Positions 1 to 6,310 are shown, counted from the first letter of the stretch. The stretch is DNA of 9,763 nt from an uncultured Clostridia bacterium (GCA_934277845.1 CAKQVV010000055.1:1-9763), one strand, 5' to 3'. Made by a program: numbers and translations. Notes: a model not told the origin generated them from the letters alone.

Positions 1-64
1 ATTCACTACTTCTGAACATGCGACGAAATCGCGCCAAAGCAAATTACACTCCGACTTATAATAT

Positions 65-93
65 AATATACCTGCTTTCCTCCGAAATGTCAA
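65..93 (-). promoter_or_regulatory. Sigma-A-type promoter firing off the left edge
   Basis: Read on the minus strand, a perfect -35 TTGACA (88-93) is followed after exactly 17 bases by the -10 TATATT (65-70). Transcription would start near position 58 and run leftward out of the window. It lies beyond the terminator of the phosphoribosyltransferase gene, so it should serve the next gene to the left. No convincing ribosome binding site or start codon is visible in positions 1-58. Confidence 0.6.
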
Positions 94-153
94 TCTTATA
101 TGACGAAAATACTCAAACGATTTAATATGTAAAGTTTACTATTCTCGCCCGAA

Positions 154-183
154 CAAAAAAACCGCGGCGCATACGGTCGCGGT
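154..183 (-). terminator. Rho-independent terminator of the phosphoribosyltransferase gene
   Basis: The arms ACCGCG (161-166) and CGCGGT (178-183) form a GC-rich 6-bp stem, extendable by a G-U and a C-G pair. A run of seven A (154-160) reads as a U tract on the minus strand. It begins 15 bases past the stop codon at 199-201, the expected place for an intrinsic terminator. Confidence 0.8.
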
Positions 184-198
184 AAATTCGTTGTTTCT

Positions 199-747
199 TT
201 AAAGAAGCGGAATCGAATCGAGGAAAATAAGATCGTCGCGTTTTGCGGCATCGCCCTCGGCAAGTACGGTTGCGCGAAGCGCAATCCTGCCGCCCGCTTT
301 TTCGACGAGCGCTTCCATCCCGTTCAGCGAGCCGCCGGTGGACACAACGTCGTCGACGATACCCACGTTTTTATCTTTCAGCAGCGCCGCATCGTGAGCG
401 GACAGGTACAGCGTCTGATTGCCGCCGGTGGTAATTGACTTCACGGTCGCGCTGATGCCGTCTTTCATATAGAGTTTAACGCTTTTTCTGGCAACGGCAT
501 AGAATTTATGTCCGAGTTCACGAGCAACGACGTGCGTCAGTTGCAAGCCTTTGCTTTCGGCGGTGATGAGAACGTCTACCTTTTTGCCGCTCTCTTTGAT
601 ACGCTTTGCAATCATCTTGCCGCAGTATTCGGTAAGATCCTGATTCCCGTGCAGATTGAAGAACGCGATACTGAGTCCTTCTTTGAGTTCGATAACGGGT
701 AAGTCCTCTTTTCTCCCGCAGATGTCAACGGTATAAAACTCCGCCAT
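199..747 (-). CDS. Adenine phosphoribosyltransferase-like purine phosphoribosyltransferase
   Basis: The product is a 182-residue type-I phosphoribosyltransferase, a cytosolic enzyme class that joins a nucleobase to PRPP to make the nucleotide. The PRPP-binding signature VGIVDDVVSTGGS is at residues 128-140. Upstream, AESKGLQL (about 63-70) and the basic YAVARKSVKLYM segment (about 83-94) sit where adenine phosphoribosyltransferases carry their EARGF and RKxxKLP motifs. The usual APRT wording of these motifs is not kept exactly, so the base could be adenine, xanthine or another purine, and I leave the symbol blank. The start is supported by AAGGAGG (753-759) five bases upstream. The gene is monocistronic between its own promoter (790-818) and terminator (154-183). 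Purine salvage is the likely role. The fold is certain and the substrate is inferred. Confidence 0.85.
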   Translation of the reverse strand: MAEFYTVDICGRKEDLPVIELKEGLSIAFFNLHGNQDLTEYCGKMIAKRIKESGKKVDVLITAESKGLQLTHVVARELGHKFYAVARKSVKLYMKDGISATVKSITTGGNQTLYLSAHDAALLKDKNVGIVDDVVSTGGSLNGMEALVEKAGGRIALRATVLAEGDAAKRDDLIFLDSIPLL

Positions 748-789
748 AATAGCCTCCTTGAAGCCGTGTGATTTTCTTTTCCGCGATAT

Positions 790-818
790 ATTATATACTT
801 TTTTCGCGGCTAAGTCAA
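790..818 (-). promoter_or_regulatory. Promoter of the phosphoribosyltransferase gene
   Basis: On the minus strand, TTGACT (813-818) and TATAAT (790-795) are separated by 17 bases. The predicted start is near 783, giving a leader of about 35 bases. The inverted pair CCGCGA (781-786) and TCGCGG (804-809) brackets the -10 and may be an operator. It does not resemble the Bacillus PurR box, so any regulator is unknown. Confidence 0.75.
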
Positions 819-872
819 TCCATAAGTCGCCGTAGCGGAAAAATAATGAAAAAGTTTATATCCGCGATTGCG

Positions 873-901
873 TTGACACAAACGGCAAAAACAGTTATAA
901 T
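873..901 (+). promoter_or_regulatory. Perfect-consensus promoter of the MarR-type regulator
   Basis: TTGACA (873-878), a 17-base spacer and TATAAT (896-901) match the sigma-70/sigma-A consensus at every position. Transcription should start near 908, immediately before the palindrome at 909-926. A promoter this strong in front of a regulator gene suggests that it is normally held down by repression. Confidence 0.85.
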
Positions 902-908
902 ATTATAA

Positions 909-926
909 GTACCGCTGTGTCGGTAC
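909..926. promoter_or_regulatory. 18-bp palindrome, probable MarR operator
   Basis: GTACCG (909-914) and CGGTAC (921-926) are perfect inverted arms around the six bases CTGTGT. The element covers about +1 to +18 of the transcript. MarR-family dimers typically bind palindromes of 16-20 bp over their own promoters, so size and place fit autorepression. The same sequence could also fold as a 5' hairpin in the mRNA. Confidence 0.55.
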
Positions 927-947
927 AATTCAATCTTCGGAGCAAGA

Positions 948-1361
948 ATGTACGAACTTGCAAAAAGCATAATAGCCCTGCGACTTTCCACCCGGCGTGC
1001 CTGTATGTGCGAAGGCAAAGGACAAACGAAAAAAAACACGCTTTCGTTGAAAACGAAGGTGATGTTTCTGATTTCCGAAGGATGCGGCGCAAAGGAAATC
1101 ATATCCGCTCTGATGATTGCAAAAACCAACCTTGCTCTTCTCACACGCGACATGGCGGCGGAAGGACTGATCGTCAAGACCAAAGGCGCGAACGATCACC
1201 GCGAAGTCAATTATTCGCTTACCGAACGCGGGATCGCATATCTCAACGAACGTCTGGCTTCCGTCGAAGAAAACGTCGGTTGCCGCGAATCCAAGGAAGC
1301 AGAGAAAATCATCGAAGCCGCAATTGCGCTTTTAGACGGAACGTCGGTTTCCGAAGATTAA
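948..1361 (+). CDS. MarR-family winged-helix transcriptional regulator
   Basis: The 137-residue protein has the MarR core: a helix-turn-helix at about residues 38-75 (recognition segment near IAKTNLALLTRDMAAEGLI) followed by a wing with the family-typical D-H-R-E-V-N-Y-S-L-T-E-R-G run (83-95). The flanking helices that normally dimerise are short. Four cysteines (19, 21, 46, 112), two of them in a C-M-C pair near the N terminus, are notable and could allow thiol or metal sensing, but that is inference. The start at 948 is chosen for GGAG (939-942) five bases upstream and its fit with the promoter. The gene diverges from the phosphoribosyltransferase gene and precedes cysE by 79 bases in the same direction, so it may control either neighbour as well as itself. 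No ligand can be named from the sequence. Confidence 0.85.
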   Translation: MYELAKSIIALRLSTRRACMCEGKGQTKKNTLSLKTKVMFLISEGCGAKEIISALMIAKTNLALLTRDMAAEGLIVKTKGANDHREVNYSLTERGIAYLNERLASVEENVGCRESKEAEKIIEAAIALLDGTSVSED

Positions 1362-1386
1362 CGGTTTATTTCCGATAATTCTTCGG
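1351..1386 (+). other. Hairpin across the 3' end of the MarR gene
   Basis: CCGAAGA (1351-1357) pairs with TCTTCGG (1380-1386), and TTA/TAA extends the stem past a one-base bulge. The stem includes the marR stop codon. No U tract follows, so it is not a standard terminator. It may stabilise the marR mRNA end or cause partial termination before cysE. Confidence 0.35.
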
Positions 1387-1394
1387 CATATAAT
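1366..1394 (+). promoter_or_regulatory. Possible cysE promoter
   Basis: A perfect -10 TATAAT lies at 1389-1394, but the hexamer 17 bases upstream (TTATTT, 1366-1371) matches a -35 box poorly. It could give cysE a weak promoter independent of the marR read-through transcript. The leader before cysE is at most about 79 bases, too short for a T-box. Confidence 0.35.
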
Positions 1395-1440
1395 AATGTA
1401 AACGCCGGATTCCCGGACTTTACGAGGAACGATTTTAATC

Positions 1441-2094
1441 ATGTCCGCTATACGAAAAGATCTCGAATCAGTAATGAAACACGACCCTGCGGCGCGTAAT
1501 CGCTTTGAGGTTGTTTTGACGTACAGCGGCTTTCACGCGCTGGTAATGTACCGGTTCGCGCATTTTATGTACGTCCATAATTACAAACTCGTGGCACGCA
1601 TCGTTTCCCAAATTGCAAAGTTCTTTACCGGCATCGAAATCCATCCCGGCGCAAAGATCGGCTCGGGCGTATTTATCGATCACGGCGAAGGCGTCGTCAT
1701 CGGCGAAACCGCGGAGATCGGAAACAACGTTGTCATTTACCAGGGCGTTACTTTGGGCGGTACGGGCAAAGATAAAGGCAAACGTCACCCAACCATAGAG
1801 GACAACGTAATGATAAGCGCGGGCGCGAAGATTCTGGGACCGTTCACCGTGGGTAAAAACGCGAAGATCGGCGCAGGTTCGATCGTTCTTGACGAAGTAC
1901 CGGCAAACGCAACGGTGGTCGGCGTACCGGGACGTGTCGTCAAACTCAACGGCGTGCGCGTGGACGATCTCGATCAATGCCTGCCGGATCCCGTGGCGGA
2001 CGAAATCAAAAGATTATCGGACAAAATCGACAAACTTTACGAAATGATCGGTGCCGTGGACAATGACGTCCCGTCGCATAAAGGAGATAACTGA
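1441..2094 (+). CDS. cysE: Serine O-acetyltransferase
   Basis: This enzyme transfers acetyl from acetyl-CoA to L-serine, giving O-acetylserine for cysteine synthesis in the cytosol. The 217-residue length is the short Firmicutes form, lacking the long N-terminal extension of the E. coli enzyme. An N-terminal helical region (1-60) precedes a left-handed beta-helix of hexapeptide repeats (about 65-165). The catalytic histidine is H81 in IDHGEGVVIGET (79-90). The CoA/serine loop QGVTLGGTGKDKGKRHP (101-117) is intact. E66 stands where E. coli has an active-site aspartate, as in the Bacillus-type enzyme as I remember it. A GAGGAA box (1424-1429) precedes the ATG by 11 bases. The stop codon overlaps the cysS start by one base (TGATG), indicating translational coupling. 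No O-acetylserine sulfhydrylase gene is present here. Confidence 0.95.
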   Translation: MSAIRKDLESVMKHDPAARNRFEVVLTYSGFHALVMYRFAHFMYVHNYKLVARIVSQIAKFFTGIEIHPGAKIGSGVFIDHGEGVVIGETAEIGNNVVIYQGVTLGGTGKDKGKRHPTIEDNVMISAGAKILGPFTVGKNAKIGAGSIVLDEVPANATVVGVPGRVVKLNGVRVDDLDQCLPDPVADEIKRLSDKIDKLYEMIGAVDNDVPSHKGDN

Positions 2095-3479
2095 TGCTCA
2101 GACTGTACAATACGCTTTCGAGAGAAAAAGAGGATTTCGTGCCGGTCGGAAAAACCGTGACGATGTATTCCTGCGGCCCTACCGTTTATAACTATGCTCA
2201 TATCGGCAACCTGCGCACCTACGTTTTCATGGATATAGTTCGCAGGGTTCTCCGCTATGACGGATACAAACTCAAAGGCGTGATGAACATAACCGACGTG
2301 GGACATCTTCTCTCCGACGGCGATACCGGCGAGGACAAGATGGAACTGGCGGCGAAGAAACAGCAAAAGTCGCCTTACGAAATCGCGGCTTATTACACCG
2401 ACGTTTTCTTTAAGGATATTGCCGCGCTCAATATCGGCAAGCCGGAAATCATTGCAAAGGCTACCGACCATATTCAGGACATGATCGAGTATGTCAAAAA
2501 ACTCGTAGAACTCGGATACGGGTATGAAACAAGCGACGGTATTTACTTCGATATTTCCAAGTTCAAGGATTACGGTAAACTGTCGCGGCTTAATCTCGAA
2601 GATCAGATTGCGGGTGCGCGCGTCGAAGTCAACGACGAGAAACGCCATCCCGCCGATTTCGCGCTGTGGAAAAAGGCTCCGAAGGAACATATTATGCAAT
2701 GGGCTTCGCCCTGGGGCATGGGTTATCCCGGCTGGCATATCGAATGCTCGGCAATGAGCCGCAAGTATCTCGGCTCGCTGATCGACATTCACAGCGGCGG
2801 CGTGGATCATATTCCCGTTCATCACGAGAACGAAATCGCGCAATCCGAGGCTCTGGAAGGTCACAAAACCGTCAATTACTGGCTGCACGGCGAGTTTATG
2901 CTCGTCGACGGCGGCAAGATGAGCAAGTCGCTCGGCAACACTTATACGATTGCTCAACTCGAAGAAATGGGTTACTCGCCCCTGTCCTTCCGTTATTTCT
3001 GCCTGAACACTCATTACCGCAAGAAACTCAATTTTACGTTCGAGGGATTGAAAGCGGCGCAAACCGCTTATAATCGTTTACTGAACGCGCTTTACGAGCA
3101 TAAGGTTTCCAAAAACACGACCGACGCGACGGTAATCGATAAATACAAAACCGATTTTCAGGCGGCAATCGACGACGACCTCAATATTCCGCTTGCGCTC
3201 GGAGTGCTCTGGACGATGACGAAAGAAACTCCGTCCGGGGATATTTACGCGCTCGCGCTCGAATTCGACAAGGTACTCGGACTCGACCTCAACAAAGCCG
3301 CTCCTGCAGCAAAAGAGAAAATCGAAGTGCCCGACGACATCAAGGCGATTGCCGACGAGCGTTTCGAGGCGAGAAAGGCGAAAAACTGGGCGGAAAGCGA
3401 CAGACTTCGTGAACTGCTTGCCGAGAAAGGTTATGCGGTACTCGACGCGAAAGACGGCTACACGCTCGAAAAGAAGTAA
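2094..3479 (+). CDS. cysS: Cysteinyl-tRNA synthetase
   Basis: This class-I synthetase activates cysteine with ATP and charges tRNA-Cys. Its 461 residues match the family's usual length. The HIGH motif appears as HIGN (36-39) after YSCGPTVYNYA, and KMSKS is at 275-279. The zinc site that selects cysteine is complete: C27, C218 (GWHIECSAM), H243 and E247 (HHENEIAQS). The stretch GGVDHIPVHHENE (235-247) differs from the E. coli-type wording (GGSDLMFPHHENE) and hints at a distinct sequence subfamily. The DALR-type helical tRNA-binding domain occupies roughly 310-461. AAGGAG (2081-2086) inside the end of cysE serves as ribosome binding site. The cysE-cysS pairing is classic for Bacillota, where it is often T-box controlled, but no room for a T-box exists here. 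Confidence 0.97.
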   Translation: MLRLYNTLSREKEDFVPVGKTVTMYSCGPTVYNYAHIGNLRTYVFMDIVRRVLRYDGYKLKGVMNITDVGHLLSDGDTGEDKMELAAKKQQKSPYEIAAYYTDVFFKDIAALNIGKPEIIAKATDHIQDMIEYVKKLVELGYGYETSDGIYFDISKFKDYGKLSRLNLEDQIAGARVEVNDEKRHPADFALWKKAPKEHIMQWASPWGMGYPGWHIECSAMSRKYLGSLIDIHSGGVDHIPVHHENEIAQSEALEGHKTVNYWLHGEFMLVDGGKMSKSLGNTYTIAQLEEMGYSPLSFRYFCLNTHYRKKLNFTFEGLKAAQTAYNRLLNALYEHKVSKNTTDATVIDKYKTDFQAAIDDDLNIPLALGVLWTMTKETPSGDIYALALEFDKVLGLDLNKAAPAAKEKIEVPDDIKAIADERFEARKAKNWAESDRLRELLAEKGYAVLDAKDGYTLEKK

Positions 3480-3493
3480 ACGAACGGAATAAA

Positions 3494-4183
3494 ATGACCG
3501 ATTTTACACCGAAAATCATACTCTTCGACATCGACGACACGTTGCTCGACTCTACCGGTTATCAACGGTATATCATCAGGACCATGTGCGCGAATGCCGG
3601 CGTCGAGTGTCCCGATCGTTTCGTCGAGATCTTCAACGACCTGAATTTAAGATTCTGGCACGGCATCGAGGACGGCTCGATTACGCGCGAACAGTTGCGC
3701 AAATACAGGTTCCGCACGTTTTTCAAAGAAACCGGCATTACCGGTGCCGATCCCGACTCGTTCGAGAAAGGTTTTCGCAAAGGCATAATCGAACATGCAG
3801 ACAAAATCGACGGCGCGGACGAAACGCTCGCCTATCTCTCGAAAAAGTACACGCTGTACGTTGTGAGCAACGCTTCCCTTGCGCAGCAATCTGCGCGGAT
3901 CGGCAAAGCCGGACTGGACCGCTACTTTGCGAAGATTTTTGCTTCCGAAGATATCGGTGCGGATAAACCGAGTAAGGCTTTTTTCGACACCGTTTTTACC
4001 GAACTGAGCGACGTAAAACCTTGCGAAACTTTGCTCGTGGGCGATTCCCCCACTGCCGATATTGCGGGCGGCAATACTTACGGCATTAAAACCTGCTGGC
4101 TCAATCGCGGCACTTATCCTGGACAAAATGTCGAGTGCGATTACGAAATCCACTCGCTGAAAGACCTGATCGGATTGTTCTGA
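3494..4183 (+). CDS. HAD-superfamily phosphatase, YjjG-type 5'-nucleotidase-like
   Basis: All four HAD motifs are present in 229 residues. Motif I is FDIDDTLLD with nucleophile D12 and acid/base D14. Motif II is VVSNAS (S125). Motif III is K158 in ADKPSKAFF. Motif IV is VGDSPTADI with metal-binding D184 and D189. The helical C1 cap spans about residues 20-100. The overall pattern resembles YjjG/noncanonical pyrimidine nucleotidases, which hydrolyse 5'-nucleotides and help to clear damaged or analogue nucleotides; this assignment is by family likeness, and HAD substrates cannot be read from sequence alone. It follows cysS by 14 bases and should be cotranscribed with it. The ribosome binding site (GGA near 3486-3488) is weak. 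The gene ends just before a strong terminator. Confidence 0.85.
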   Translation: MTDFTPKIILFDIDDTLLDSTGYQRYIIRTMCANAGVECPDRFVEIFNDLNLRFWHGIEDGSITREQLRKYRFRTFFKETGITGADPDSFEKGFRKGIIEHADKIDGADETLAYLSKKYTLYVVSNASLAQQSARIGKAGLDRYFAKIFASEDIGADKPSKAFFDTVFTELSDVKPCETLLVGDSPTADIAGGNTYGIKTCWLNRGTYPGQNVECDYEIHSLKDLIGLF

Positions 4184-4197
4184 AATAATATTGTACT

Positions 4198-4242
4198 AAA
4201 AAAACGACGCGTTTGGCATTTGTTGTGCATCGCGTCGTTTTT
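4198..4242. terminator. Strong bidirectional terminator between convergent genes
   Basis: AAAAACGACGCG (4200-4211) and CGCGTCGTTTTT (4231-4242) form a perfect 12-bp stem with a 19-base loop. Seven A (4198-4204) and five T (4238-4242) give U tracts in both directions. It ends the cysE-cysS-HAD transcript on the plus strand and can stop the protease transcript on the minus strand. Confidence 0.9.
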
Positions 4243-4256
4243 GTTGTCCGCACAAA

Positions 4257-4290
4257 CCGAAAGGACGCATCGGTCGATGCGCCCTTTCGG
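4257..4290. repeat. Second intergenic hairpin
   Basis: CCGAAAGG (4257-4264) pairs with CCTTTCGG (4283-4290). Past an A-C mismatch, CGCATC (4266-4271) pairs with GATGCG (4276-4281), leaving a four-base loop. No U tract follows on either strand, so this is probably not an intrinsic terminator. It may be a 3'-end stabiliser for the protease mRNA or a small palindromic repeat. Confidence 0.5.
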
Positions 4291-4309
4291 AAAGAAGGAA
4301 GGAAGAATA

Positions 4310-4360
4310 ATGAAAAAGCTGATATATTGTTACTTACATCGTGTGCGCCTGATCCGATGA
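4310..4360 (+). CDS. Very small open frame with a good ribosome binding site, doubtful
   Basis: The frame reads MKKLIYCYLHRVRLIR and stops. A purine-rich AAGGAAGGAAG tract (4295-4305) lies just upstream, right after the hairpin at 4257-4290, so on paper the initiation signals are good. No promoter is seen, the preceding terminator at 4198-4242 would block read-through, and no plus-strand gene follows that it could lead. It may be a relic of a lost gene's 5' end or coincidence. Confidence 0.18.
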   Translation: MKKLIYCYLHRVRLIR

Positions 4361-4421
4361 CATATCGGTCAAAGCGTTTACAAACACGATAATTTACGCA
4401 ATTGCCGTCATTTACGGCGAT

Positions 4422-5867
4422 TTATGCGTTTATCGTAACTGCAAGAGTTTCGCCGCCGCGAACTACCGTAAGCGTAACCGGGTTGCCGGTGTCCGCATAC
4501 AACAGCGCGTCCGAAAGTTGGAACGAACGTGTCACGCTCGTGGTTTTGCCCTTGACGGCGATCGAAACGATTTTGTCGCCGACTTCGAGTTTGCCGTAAG
4601 CCGCACCGCTTTTGTCCACTTCGGTAACGGTAAGCGTCTGTACTATGCGTACAGCGTTTTTCCCGACGTCGTACACGGCGCTGCTCTCGCCTGCCGTACA
4701 CTTTATGCCGAGCGTAGGCTTAATAAATTCGCCGTTGTTCCTGAGTACGTTTTCCGCGACGCCCAACGCAACGTTTACGGGTATCGCATAGGAAATATTC
4801 TCGATATCGGACGAAGAAGTTTTTGCGTTGACGATGCCGATAAGTTCTCCGCTGCCGTTGTAAAGACCGCCGCCGCTGTTGCCGCCGTTGATGCCCGTAT
4901 CGACGCGCATGACTCTGACGGTCATCGTTCCGCCGTCAAGCCCTTCCATGGTAATGTACTCGGAATCGACGCTGACCGTTCCGGTCGTTGCGGAAAAGCC
5001 TAAGCCTTCGGGATTACCGATCGCAATCGCGGTTTGTCCGAGCACGACTTCATCGGAATTAACTGTAGAAACCGGTACATATGCGCTGTCGCGATAGGTA
5101 TCCGACGCGGAAATTTTGATGACGGCTATGTCGTTGTCCATCGAGCCGCCGACAAACTCCGCTTTGATCGTCGAGTTTTCGATCGCGGTTTCGTCGGTGG
5201 AACTGAGCGAAGCGCTCATGCCGTACAGACACACGCCGATATAGTCGGCTATGCCGTCGGCCGAAACGGACGAACTGTCGTACACTACATGGTAGTTGGT
5301 GATTATGTATGCCGTGCCGTTTTCTTTTTCGGCACGGAAAACCACGCCTGCACCCGCCGAGTACGAAGTTTTGATCTGCGATCCTCCGAACGGCGAATAA
5401 TAGCGAGTTTTCACACGCGTATAAATAGTGACCGACGATAACATTGCTTTGCTTACGGCGTAAGCGCTGGTGTCCGCACCGACAGCCGAGGCCGCTGCGT
5501 TGTAGGTTTCAAGAAAATCGGTAAAACTGCCCGTATAACCGTCAGTTTTTGCCTGCTCGTACCACGCCGAAATATAATCGACCGCATCGACGCCGTCTTT
5601 ACCGTCCGCGCCGTTCAGGCTTGCCAGCCATTCGTCGACCGTACCGGTATATCCTCGCGACACCGCGATATCGTAAGCCGAGCCGCCGGCATCCATTCCG
5701 TCCTTGCCTTTCAGGCTTTCCAGCCACTCTTCAAGCGTACCCTCATAGCCTTGTTCTACCGCAAGTTCATAAGCGGATTTGCCCGGCTCGCCCTTGCAAC
5801 CGTAAAGCGGTGTTATTGCCGTGGCAAGACACATTATGAGTGCCGCAATCCGATTAAATTTCGCCAT
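4422..5867 (-). CDS. HtrA/DegP-type trypsin-like serine protease, predicted lipoprotein with N-terminal repeats and PDZ domain
   Basis: From the ATG at 5867 the protein has 481 residues. This start has GGAGG (5874-5878) six bases upstream; the longer frame from a TTG at 5924 lacks such support. The signal peptide ends in L-Y-G-C, with lipidated cysteine C24 (tyrosine at -2 is unusual), so the enzyme should sit on the outer face of the membrane rather than on the usual transmembrane anchor. Two close 30-residue repeats (SAYELAVEQGYEGTLEEW from 31, SAYDIAVSRGYTGTVDEW from 63) and one degenerate copy (about 92-123) follow, joined by collagen-like G-x-x linkers. The protease domain (about 140-375) has the full triad H193, D246 and S331 (GNSGG). 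A C-terminal PDZ domain (about 385-481) carries PTLGI and KLEVGDKIVSI. The family degrades or senses misfolded exported proteins. The function of the repeats is unknown. Confidence 0.9.
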   Translation of the reverse strand: MAKFNRIAALIMCLATAITPLYGCKGEPGKSAYELAVEQGYEGTLEEWLESLKGKDGMDAGGSAYDIAVSRGYTGTVDEWLASLNGADGKDGVDAVDYISAWYEQAKTDGYTGSFTDFLETYNAAASAVGADTSAYAVSKAMLSSVTIYTRVKTRYYSPFGGSQIKTSYSAGAGVVFRAEKENGTAYIITNYHVVYDSSSVSADGIADYIGVCLYGMSASLSSTDETAIENSTIKAEFVGGSMDNDIAVIKISASDTYRDSAYVPVSTVNSDEVVLGQTAIAIGNPEGLGFSATTGTVSVDSEYITMEGLDGGTMTVRVMRVDTGINGGNSGGGLYNGSGELIGIVNAKTSSSDIENISYAIPVNVALGVAENVLRNNGEFIKPTLGIKCTAGESSAVYDVGKNAVRIVQTLTVTEVDKSGAAYGKLEVGDKIVSIAVKGKTTSVTRSFQLSDALLYADTGNPVTLTVVRGGETLAVTINA

Positions 5868-5873
5868 GCACGA

Positions 5874-5878
5874 CCTCC
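5874..5878 (-). promoter_or_regulatory. Ribosome binding site fixing the protease start
   Basis: GGAGG on the minus strand stands six bases before the ATG at 5867. It decides the start in favour of the 481-residue form, whose N terminus is a short basic stretch followed directly by a lipoprotein signal peptide. Confidence 0.85.
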
Positions 5879-5895
5879 GCATTCGGTAACAACAG

Positions 5896-5924
5896 TTTAT
5901 AAATAACGATTTCCGGCGACGCAA
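5896..5924 (-). promoter_or_regulatory. Possible protease promoter
   Basis: TATAAA (5896-5901) lies 17 bases from TTGCGT (5919-5924), which matches only half of the -35 consensus. The leader would be only about 22 bases. An 11-bp inverted repeat (5899-5909 with 5969-5979) overlaps this -10, which could mean that the gene needs an activator or is repressed. A promoter farther upstream is equally possible. Confidence 0.35.
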
Positions 5925-6110
5925 CTATTTGCCTATCGGAAGTCTTGTGAATCTGCGCCGTTCTTCTCTCGTTATTTATGTTGTAATTGTACTGCCGGAT
6001 TGCGTTAATAATATGATAACTTCATTAAAACAACGCGATACTTTTGTTAAATAAAGTACAGATAACCATGCATAAATATACGGTATTTAATTTACAAACT
6101 CTCAGTCGCT

Positions 6111-6154
6111 GCGCGCCAGGCTCCATTTACGCAAGGGAGCCTGGATTTATGCGC
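6111..6154. repeat. Perfect 9-bp intergenic hairpin with outer GCGC arms
   Basis: CCAGGCTCC (6116-6124) and GGAGCCTGG (6136-6144) pair perfectly around an 11-base loop. Outer GCGC tetramers (6111-6114 and 6151-6154) can add four pairs across an asymmetric internal loop. Neither strand has a following T tract, so it is not a normal terminator. It is the most stable structure in the gene-free region. Confidence 0.65.
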
Positions 6155-6310
6155 TCACGAATTAAAACGAAAACTGCACATTCGATTTATTAAACCTTTT
6201 ATCTTCGGTTACCTTTTCGCTCATGTCGGGGATTCCACGCGGGGTGCTTGTACATTTGCTCTGAATGACGGGAAACACGGAAAATGCACGTTGTTATTTA
6301 ACTTATAAAA

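Noticed and set aside
1362..1440. T-box leader for cysE-cysS
   Set aside because: T-box leaders need roughly 200-300 bases with a specifier loop and an antiterminator. Only 79 bases separate marR from cysE and no terminator/antiterminator pair is present.
2037..3062. 341-codon minus-strand open frame
   Set aside because: It is antisense to cysS, which has HIGH, KMSKS and zinc-site motifs in the other strand. Shadow of biased codons.
5868..5924. 19-residue N-terminal extension of the protease (TTG at 5924)
   Set aside because: It would place a second basic, cysteine-containing stretch before the signal peptide, lacks a clear ribosome binding site, and competes with an ATG that has an ideal GGAGG.
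6068..6193. 41-codon plus-strand frame across the 9-bp hairpin
   Set aside because: No ribosome binding site precedes the ATG, the frame reads through a perfect inverted repeat, and the peptide has no recognisable features.
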